A stretch of DNA of 19,547 bases from Dehalococcoidia bacterium (lineage in GTDB: Bacteria > Chloroflexota > Dehalococcoidia > Bin125). The notes under the pieces are model-generated. The model was not told where the DNA came from. It made no database searches and saw nothing but the letters and a program-made list of their open reading frames with translations. Below are positions 14,877 to 19,547 of the stretch, one piece after another. The stretch is taken from positions 1 to 19,547 of the forward strand of contig RKRS01000102.1 in the NCBI GenBank assembly GCA_007571275.1, given 5' to 3'. The position numbers and the translations under genes were made by a program. How positions within the stretch are numbered: the first letter of the stretch is position 1; every line of letters begins with the position of its first letter.

Positions 14877-15203
14877 ATGATCTACGAACTTCGCATCTAC
14901 ACGGCGCACCCGGGCAAGATGGGCCACCTAATGAAGCGCTTCCGCGACCACACGATGGAGTTGTTCGAGCGACACGGGATCCACAACGTGGGCTACTGGA
15001 CGAACTCGGTCGGCGGGCGCTCGGATGAACTGTGGTACATCGTCAGCTTCGAGAGTCACGGCCAACGCGAAGAGGCCTGGAAGAACTTTGCCGGCGATCC
15101 AGACTGGCAAGCAGCGCGAGCGGCCTCTGAGGAAAACGGCCCGCTCGTCCATCACATTGAAAACCGCATCCTGCAGCCGACAGAATGGTCGCCGTTGCCA
15201 TAG
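14877..15203 (+). CDS. NIPSNAP family protein
   Basis: This 108-aa protein is a single ferredoxin-like alpha/beta-barrel domain. The start MIYELRIYTAHPGKMGHLMK and the middle GYWTNSVGGRSDELWYIVSF are typical of NIPSNAP proteins, as is the WKNFAGDPDWQAARA segment. Bacterial members are often found in catabolic gene clusters, but their biochemical role is not established. A Shine-Dalgarno (AGGA) precedes the ATG, and the gene is 35 nt behind the CocE-type hydrolase, so the two are probably co-transcribed. The 3' end is followed by a double-hairpin repeat. Confidence 0.92.
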   Translation: MIYELRIYTAHPGKMGHLMKRFRDHTMELFERHGIHNVGYWTNSVGGRSDELWYIVSFESHGQREEAWKNFAGDPDWQAARAASEENGPLVHHIENRILQPTEWSPLP

Positions 15204-15218
15204 CGTCTGGCCCCTTCA

Positions 15219-15253
15219 GTCTCTACGAGACAGCTTCCCCCAGAGGGGGAAGC
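15219..15253. repeat. Two-hairpin dispersed repeat, copy 1
   Basis: It consists of GTCTC-TAC-GAGAC (15219-15231) followed by CTTCCCCC-AGA-GGGGGAAG (15234-15252), two perfect stems. A second copy at 18353-18387 matches 32 of 35 bases. Both copies sit in the short gap between convergent genes. There is no T-run, but it could act as a two-way transcription end or RNA-stability element. Confidence 0.75.
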
Positions 15254-15267
15254 GAGGATTCCAGGGA

Positions 15268-16083
15268 CTATCCCCGATGGCGGAGGCGGGCGACCATGAC
15301 TGGCGGGATGCTGGGCATGTGATCCCAGCTGAGGCGCTGTTCAGCATCGCCGTCGCCGCCGTCGATAATGGCGGGCTCGCGGATTCCGTCAAGGACCCAA
15401 CCGCGCTCAAATGCTGCGCTGAACAGCTCCGTCAGGGTTCGATGGAAGTACGGCTGGATCGTCGGTTGACCCACGACCGCAATGCCGTACTGAAGCCCGG
15501 TGTCGTGATAACCAGTAATGCGCACGCCTGATTCTTCGATCAGGCGTCCATCGGGCGTCTCGATACGCTCTCGGAACAGTCGCACTTGCGGCCCGGGATT
15601 GAAGGTTGGGTGGAGGATCGAGAAGACGAACGGGGCGCCCTCGACGAGGGCGAGCGGCAACATATCGAACAGCGGCGTGACCTCGGCGATGTCCATGAGC
15701 GCCATGTTGCAGACGGCTGCGCCGAACGGCGCGTGCCTGGCGCCGGCCAGTGTGGCGAGCTGGCTACGATCGGTGGCGTCCAGCTGAATCCAGTTCAGGT
15801 GGTAGCCCTCAGAGCGAGACAGGGCCGCTTGCAACTGCGCCGACGAGCCATCGGTCGCGGTCACGGATACACCCAGTCGGGACAGCTGTCGAGCAAAATT
15901 TCCGTTGCCGCAGGCGATTTCGAGCACCGTGGTCGGCAGAGGTTGGAGCAGGTCCAACGTGTTCGGAAAGACCAGCGTGCGCTGCCAGTAGTTTCCTTCG
16001 TCTCCCTGGGCTTCATCCCAAAACTCGGCGTTCTGATCCCAGGCGGCGAGCGACTCGGCATTGTGGTCGGAGTAGTCAGCCAT
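15268..16083 (-). CDS. SAM-dependent class I methyltransferase
   Basis: Counted from ATG 16083 the protein is 271 aa. A short N-terminal helix (SLAAWDQNAEFWDEAQGDEG) leads into a Rossmann-fold methyltransferase. Motif I is VLEIACGNGNF (53-63), followed by VTATDGSSAQLQAA (acidic ribose-binding residue), a VCNMALMDIAE motif IV region and FSILHPTFNPGP (post-II/III). This is the UbiE/COQ5-like small-molecule group; the acceptor is not identifiable. A longer frame opens with GTG at 16134, but the added 17 residues look untranslated. It is divergent from the DapB-like gene and convergent with NIPSNAP. Confidence 0.9.
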   Translation of the reverse strand: MADYSDHNAESLAAWDQNAEFWDEAQGDEGNYWQRTLVFPNTLDLLQPLPTTVLEIACGNGNFARQLSRLGVSVTATDGSSAQLQAALSRSEGYHLNWIQLDATDRSQLATLAGARHAPFGAAVCNMALMDIAEVTPLFDMLPLALVEGAPFVFSILHPTFNPGPQVRLFRERIETPDGRLIEESGVRITGYHDTGLQYGIAVVGQPTIQPYFHRTLTELFSAAFERGWVLDGIREPAIIDGGDGDAEQRLSWDHMPSIPPVMVARLRHRG

Positions 16084-16099
16084 GACAAACCTAGCTTCG

Positions 16100-16128
16100 T
16101 TGATAGCGTATGCGCAGACTGCTAGGAC
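16100..16128 (+). promoter_or_regulatory. Possible promoter of the DapB-like gene
   Basis: TTGATA (16100-16105, 5 of 6 to the -35 consensus) and TAGGAC (16123-16128) are separated by 17 nt. This would give a leader of about 30 nt containing the GGAGG ribosome-binding site before the ATG at 16165. The -10 match is weak. Confidence 0.3.
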
Positions 16129-16164
16129 TATCACCGTATACCGACCAGACCCTGGAGGTTCCCG

Positions 16165-17124
16165 ATGAGCGCGCCATTACCAGTGATCGTGCAAGGCCTG
16201 GGACCGATCGGCCTACGGATTGTGGAGGCCGCCCTGAATGACGCATTCCTCGAAGTGGTTGGCGCGGTCGAGATTGCTCCTGAGATGGTCGGCCGACCGC
16301 TCTCCGACTTCGTCGACGGTGCGCCGGAGATCATGATTCGCCAGTCGGTCGCTGCCGCCCGCGTAGATTCGCGTTCGGACGGCGGCATCCTGATCCACTG
16401 CACCGGCTCATATCTCGACCGGGTCTCGCCACAGATTGAGGAGGCGTTGCGGCAGGATCTGCACGTCGTCTCGACCTGTGAGGAACTGGCCTTCGCCCAC
16501 GCGCGACACCCGGAGATTGCGGCAGGACTCGACGTGCTCGCCCGCCGAGCGGGCCGCACGGTGGTCGGCACAGGCGTCAATCCCGGCTTCCTGATGGATG
16601 CGCTGCCGGCTTCGTTGTCTTCGATTTCGCACAGCATCAAGTCGGTTTCGGTGCGGCGGGTGCAAGACCCATCACGGCGACGGATTCCGTTCCAGGAGAA
16701 AGTCGGGATGGGACTGTCTGTGGCGCAGTGGGAGGAGAAGCGCGACGCGGGTGGTTTCGGCCATGTGGGGCTGGAAGAATCGGCGCGACTGCTGGCCTAT
16801 GCGCTGGGCTGGAAGCTGGTCGACTGGAGACACGACATGGCGCCGTGCGAGGTCGAAGGTCAGGAACTCGTGGCGGGGACGCTGGAGACGCTGGAAGGGT
16901 CCACCTTTGACGGACATATCGTCCGACTACACTTCGAGGCCAATGCATCGGTCGCGGAGGAGTACGACGAGATCGTGGTTGACGGCACGCCGCCGCTCAG
17001 GCTGCGGTTTGACGGAGGCGTCTTTGGCGACGACGCAACGGCAGCCTCGGTGCTCAGAGCGGCGCGGGTGATCCCGCATACGCGTCGCGGACTGATGACC
17101 GTGCTCGATTTGCCATTGCGCTAG
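16165..17124 (+). CDS. DapB-like NAD(P)-dependent oxidoreductase
   Basis: This 319-aa protein has an N-terminal Rossmann fold, PVIVQGLGPIGLRIVEAAL, with the dinucleotide motif GLGPIG at 11-16. GILIHCTGSYLD, HVVSTCEELAFAH and GTGVNPGFLMDALP follow. These resemble the dihydrodipicolinate reductase-like group that includes 2,4-diaminopentanoate dehydrogenase of ornithine breakdown, not true DapB (about 250 aa). A cofactor-dependent reaction on an amino- or oxo-acid is likely; the substrate is not known. GGAGG lies 6 nt before the ATG. The flavin reductase gene follows after 97 nt. Confidence 0.8.
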   Translation: MSAPLPVIVQGLGPIGLRIVEAALNDAFLEVVGAVEIAPEMVGRPLSDFVDGAPEIMIRQSVAAARVDSRSDGGILIHCTGSYLDRVSPQIEEALRQDLHVVSTCEELAFAHARHPEIAAGLDVLARRAGRTVVGTGVNPGFLMDALPASLSSISHSIKSVSVRRVQDPSRRRIPFQEKVGMGLSVAQWEEKRDAGGFGHVGLEESARLLAYALGWKLVDWRHDMAPCEVEGQELVAGTLETLEGSTFDGHIVRLHFEANASVAEEYDEIVVDGTPPLRLRFDGGVFGDDATAASVLRAARVIPHTRRGLMTVLDLPLR

Positions 17125-17177
17125 GGGCGCTGCGTTAAACTAAGCATCCGCAGAGCCAGATTCTTGCCCATCGGCAT

Positions 17178-17188
17178 GCGGGAATGAC
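17178..17188. repeat. Solo end of the GTCRTTCC repeat family
   Basis: GCGGGAATGAC differs by one base from the right end GCGGGAACGAC of the element at 391-401. It lies in the 97-nt gap before the flavin reductase. The match is only 11 nt, so chance is not excluded. Confidence 0.3.
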
Positions 17189-17221
17189 GGAAACGAGACC
17201 AGGCGCCGAGAGGGGATCGAC

Positions 17222-17731
17222 ATGGAGTTCGACGACCGAGAGTTCCGTAATGCGCTGGGCATGTTCCCAAGCGGCGTCACGGTGATCACGACCGGGGCTG
17301 AGCCGAACTTTGTCGGCATGACGGCGCAGTCGTTCTCATCGCTGTCGCTCGATCCGCCGTTGGTCTTGGTTTGCGTCGACAAGGGCGCAAGCGTGCTGCC
17401 GCTGCTCAAGGAGACGGGCGCGTACAGCGTCAACATCCTGCCTGACACGGCAATGGATACCTCAAACTACTTTGCCAGCAGCAAGCGTCCGGCGCCGCCG
17501 CATCAGTTTGACGAGCATCCGCACGAGTTGGGCGAGACCGGTCAGCCGCGACTGGCCAACGCGACGATGGTCTTCGACTGCACCATCCACTCCGTGCTGG
17601 AGGGAGGCGATCACGAGATCATCGTCGGAGAGGTCAAGGCCTTCAGCAAGCAGTCGGACGATGAACCAATCCTGTTCTATGGCGGGAACTACCGCAAGAT
17701 GGGTCCGCCCGACCCATCGATGAGCTGGTAA
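17222..17731 (+). CDS. Flavin reductase domain protein (HpaC-like)
   Basis: This 169-aa protein is the length of small NAD(P)H:FMN reductases that feed reduced flavin to two-component monooxygenases. Key family features are FRNALGMFPSGVTVITTG at the start, GMTAQSFSSLSLDPPLVLVC (flavin-binding loop with the Thr/Ser-rich segment), SVNILPD, and the C-terminal EIIVGEVKAFSKQSDDEPIL followed by FYGGNYRKM. A Shine-Dalgarno-like GAGGGGA precedes the ATG. No flavin-dependent oxygenase is seen in the window, so the partner is either elsewhere or the protein is itself a flavoenzyme. Confidence 0.92.
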   Translation: MEFDDREFRNALGMFPSGVTVITTGAEPNFVGMTAQSFSSLSLDPPLVLVCVDKGASVLPLLKETGAYSVNILPDTAMDTSNYFASSKRPAPPHQFDEHPHELGETGQPRLANATMVFDCTIHSVLEGGDHEIIVGEVKAFSKQSDDEPILFYGGNYRKMGPPDPSMSW

Positions 17732-17752
17732 CACTGGCTCGGATGTAGCGAT

Positions 17753-18310
17753 ATGTGCGTGCAGGGGATGGACGATCGGCCGCTGCTCGCCACAGACCCA
17801 CCGTTGCCTGCGGACGACTTCGTCCCGGCTCTCTGGGTGCCGCTGACCCGTGCGCTCCGCGCGCGGAGACGCCTGATCCAGATGGTTGACACGCTGCCCG
17901 CCACGGTCTGGTTGAAGGAGTCGGCTGCTCCGGCCTGGTCTCGGCGGGATGTGCTGGCGCACCTGGCAGCGTCGGATCGGCGCTACCACGACGCGCTGAT
18001 CGCAGTGCTCAATGGATCGCCGTTGGAGCACTGGCAACCAGATCCGGCGGCGCCAAGCCCTGAACTGGATCGGGCCAACACGCTCGGCGCGGAGCAGTTC
18101 CTGGGGCAGCCGGTCGACGCGTTAGCCACACAGCTACAGGCGGGCGCAGAGAAGTCGACAATGCTGTTCGCGGCGCTGACGGAGGATCAGGTGTTGATGC
18201 GGATGGGGTTCGCCGGCAACGCGCTGTCGCTGCTGGAGGCGTGGGCGTCGCACGACAACGACCATGCCGACGACATCATCAACGGCCCGAAGATGATGCG
18301 AACGCTGTAG
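17753..18310 (+). CDS. DinB-like / maleylpyruvate-isomerase-like four-helix protein
   Basis: This 185-aa protein starts 21 nt after the flavin reductase. The helical pattern and three histidines fit the DinB metal-binding superfamily: His70 in RRDVLAHLAASDRRYH, and His167 with His171 in ASHDNDHADDI (the His-x3-His of the last helix). These residues typically bind a divalent metal at one end of a four-helix bundle. Members act in thiol-dependent transfer or hydrolysis, but the reaction here is not predictable. The start at ATG 17753 is uncertain; ATG 17768 would remove five residues. A two-hairpin repeat follows. Confidence 0.75.
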   Translation: MCVQGMDDRPLLATDPPLPADDFVPALWVPLTRALRARRRLIQMVDTLPATVWLKESAAPAWSRRDVLAHLAASDRRYHDALIAVLNGSPLEHWQPDPAAPSPELDRANTLGAEQFLGQPVDALATQLQAGAEKSTMLFAALTEDQVLMRMGFAGNALSLLEAWASHDNDHADDIINGPKMMRTL

Positions 18311-18352
18311 GCGCGGGGAAGCCCACATTCAGTTCTCCCGCCTTCGCGGGAA

Positions 18353-18387
18353 GTCTCTACGGGACAGCTTCTCCCAGAGGAGGAAGC
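18353..18387. repeat. Two-hairpin dispersed repeat, copy 2
   Basis: It begins GTCTCTACGGGACAGCTTCT and matches copy 1 (15219-15253) at 32 of 35 positions; the differences are at repeat positions 10, 20 and 29. It is preceded by another short hairpin, CCCGC-CTTC-GCGGG (18337-18350). It sits between the convergent DinB-like and sppA genes, mirroring the placement of copy 1. Confidence 0.7.
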
Positions 18388-18399
18388 CGAGTGTGAGGC

Positions 18400-19263
18400 T
18401 TATCTGCTCAGTCGGAGGCGGGCTTCGAGGAGGCGCTCGGTGCGGGCGACTTCGAGACGGTCGATGAATGCGTTGACGAGGGCGTTGGCCATGGAGTCGG
18501 CGCCCTGGCTCATGAGCATCTGCAGGACACCGCGTTTGGGTCGCACCAGCGTGGTGCGTTTCTCGATGCCAGCCGCGTCAGCCGCCCACTCAACGGCGTC
18601 GGTCAGATCACCGAGTCGGTCAATCAGTCCCAGCTCATGGGCCTCAGCGCCAGTGTGAATCTCGCCTGAGGCAAGCTCAGCGACCTGATCGCGACTGAGG
18701 TCGGGGCGACCTTCGGCGACAATGTCCACAAATCGCTCGTAGATCGACGTAATCAGCGCGTCAAGCTTGACGTCTTCCTCAGGCGTGGAGTCTCGGAAGA
18801 GCGAACCCATGTCCTTGTACTCGCCGGCGGCGCGCGTGCGCATCTTGACGCCGACGCGGTCCAGCGCTTCCGAGATCATGGGCGCGGTCCAGATCACGCC
18901 GATCGAGCCGACAACAGAGGTGGGCAGGGCGAAGATTGGGTTGGCGGCGCAGGCGATCATGTAGCCGCCAGAGGCGCCGACGCCGCGGATGGCGGCCGCG
19001 ACTGGCTTCTTGTCGGATAGTCGCCGGGCGGCCAGGTAGAGCGCTTCAGAGGCGGCCGCGCCGCCACCGGGAGAGTCGATATCGAGCACGACAGCGGGGT
19101 AGCGCGGGTTCTCCGCGATGCTGTTGAAGGTTCTGGAGAGGTCGCGCGGGTTGATGCGACCGCCGATCTGTCCGGCCACTTCGACGATGGCCACGCGCGG
19201 CGGGAAGAGATACTGCTCGAAGTCCATCACTGACGATCCGTTCAATCGACTGGTCGGAGGCAT
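18400..19263 (-). CDS. sppA: SppA-type signal peptide peptidase (S49 protease)
   Basis: Counted from ATG 19263 the protein is 287 aa, similar to short SppA proteins. It has LDIDSPGGGAAASEALY and the nucleophile in IRGVGASGGYMIACAANPI (Ser98), and the general base in AAGEYKDMGSLFRDSTPEE (Lys150). The Ser-to-Lys spacing of 52 equals that of Bacillus subtilis SppA (147 to 199). SVVGSIGVI follows the nucleophile. It degrades leftover signal peptides or other membrane-associated peptides. No N-terminal transmembrane helix is visible, unlike most SppA, so it may be soluble or loosely attached. The start fits a TACACT box 6 nt upstream. The longer frame to 19353 adds 30 unconserved residues. Confidence 0.93.
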   Translation of the reverse strand: MPPTSRLNGSSVMDFEQYLFPPRVAIVEVAGQIGGRINPRDLSRTFNSIAENPRYPAVVLDIDSPGGGAAASEALYLAARRLSDKKPVAAAIRGVGASGGYMIACAANPIFALPTSVVGSIGVIWTAPMISEALDRVGVKMRTRAAGEYKDMGSLFRDSTPEEDVKLDALITSIYERFVDIVAEGRPDLSRDQVAELASGEIHTGAEAHELGLIDRLGDLTDAVEWAADAAGIEKRTTLVRPKRGVLQMLMSQGADSMANALVNAFIDRLEVARTERLLEARLRLSR

Positions 19264-19269
19264 GTCCTC

Positions 19270-19275
19270 AGTGTA
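19270..19275 (-). promoter_or_regulatory. Putative -10 element (TACACT) of sppA
   Basis: TACACT on the minus strand is exactly 6 nt from the ATG at 19263, giving the leaderless geometry found at other first genes here. It also supports that ATG over the upstream frame opening. Confidence 0.4.
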
Positions 19276-19416
19276 TGAGCGCCCTGCCGCAGTGAGCTGG
19301 GTTATGGATCGTGAGTGTGCACTGACCCTCAGATTGCCCAGATTGACTATCAAAGAGGCAACGGCGATGATCAGTCACAGCCAGAACGCGTTTTGAGGAG
19401 TCGTCAGGGGGATGCT

Positions 19417-19547
19417 GTGACTGAAACCGCCGTCTGTCCGTTGTCGGAGCTGCCGCCGGGCGAGGTCACGGCTGCTGATCTGGACGGGACTCGCGTGTGC
19501 GTCGCCAACGTGCATGGCGAGATCTTCGCTGTGCAGGACAAGTGCCC
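19417..19547 (+). CDS. Rieske 2Fe-2S protein, N-terminal part (runs off window)
   Basis: Starting at GTG 19417 with AGGGGG 5 nt upstream, 43 full codons are visible: VCPLSELPPGEVTAADLDG, TRVCVANVHGEIFAVQDKCP. This is the start of a small Rieske ferredoxin (NirD/BphF-like): an opening strand, the LPPGE loop, the GEIFAVQDKCP strand leading to the cluster-binding Cys-x-His box. The next residue is cut off, so the cluster ligands cannot be confirmed. Such proteins carry electrons to oxygenases or serve as domains of larger reductases. It is divergent from sppA with about 150 nt between, and belongs to a unit continuing past the window. Confidence 0.85.
   Translation, partial: MTETAVCPLSELPPGEVTAADLDGTRVCVANVHGEIFAVQDKC

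Noticed and set aside
1..19547. CRISPR array or intact insertion sequence
   Set aside because: No regularly spaced direct repeats and no transposase frame were seen; only short palindromic repeats and a recombinase fragment are present.

Overview
This is a GC-rich chromosomal window of about 19.5 kb, densely packed with short, mixed-strand transcription units. Gene content and protein style suggest a heterotrophic member of the Chloroflexota (Dehalococcoidia, SAR202 or a related lineage): glpK-glpD, a CopA-type ATPase, a CocE/NonD hydrolase, NIPSNAP, a DapB-like dehydrogenase, a flavin reductase, a DinB-like protein and a CUAEP-tail radical SAM protein. The taxonomic placement is inference; there is no rRNA or marker gene here.

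Layout. Positions 1-710 are a worn accessory edge: a degenerate nucleotidyltransferase fragment, a 74-bp inverted-repeat element, a remnant of a serine-recombinase C-terminus, and a CAT-anticodon tRNA on the minus strand. Then come a DUF192 lipoprotein (778-1350), a tiny membrane ORF with glpK and glpD (1456-4662, glycerol to dihydroxyacetone phosphate), and a minus-strand copper-exporting P-type ATPase (to about 6957). A plus-strand ATP-grasp ligase follows and overlaps tail to tail with a minus-strand MFS transporter. Next is a plus-strand HDAC-like deacetylase. A minus-strand operon nfuA-radical SAM faces it. A plus-strand CocE hydrolase-NIPSNAP pair, a minus-strand methyltransferase, and a plus-strand group (DapB-like oxidoreductase, flavin reductase, DinB-like protein) follow. 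The window closes with a minus-strand SppA-type protease and the start of a plus-strand Rieske protein.

Main discovery. The radical SAM gene appears to stop at a TGA (11111-11113) right after Cys433, but the same frame continues as Ala-Glu-Pro and runs 24 sense codons to a TAA at 11036. Reading the TGA as selenocysteine gives a Cys-Sec-Ala-Glu-Pro tail. A perfect 7-bp hairpin with a 5-nt loop lies just downstream at a distance suited to a bacterial SECIS element. The gene is very probably a selenoprotein that ordinary gene calling truncates, and its operon partner is the Fe-S carrier NfuA.

Regulatory theme. Several first genes have a TANNNT hexamer exactly 6 nt before an ATG (DUF192, ATP-grasp, sppA and a mini-ORF before the deacetylase; copA has 7 nt). 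This suggests leaderless mRNAs. Several downstream or internal genes (CocE, NIPSNAP, DapB-like, flavin reductase, Rieske) instead carry Shine-Dalgarno sequences. A two-hairpin repeat occurs at two convergent gene junctions.
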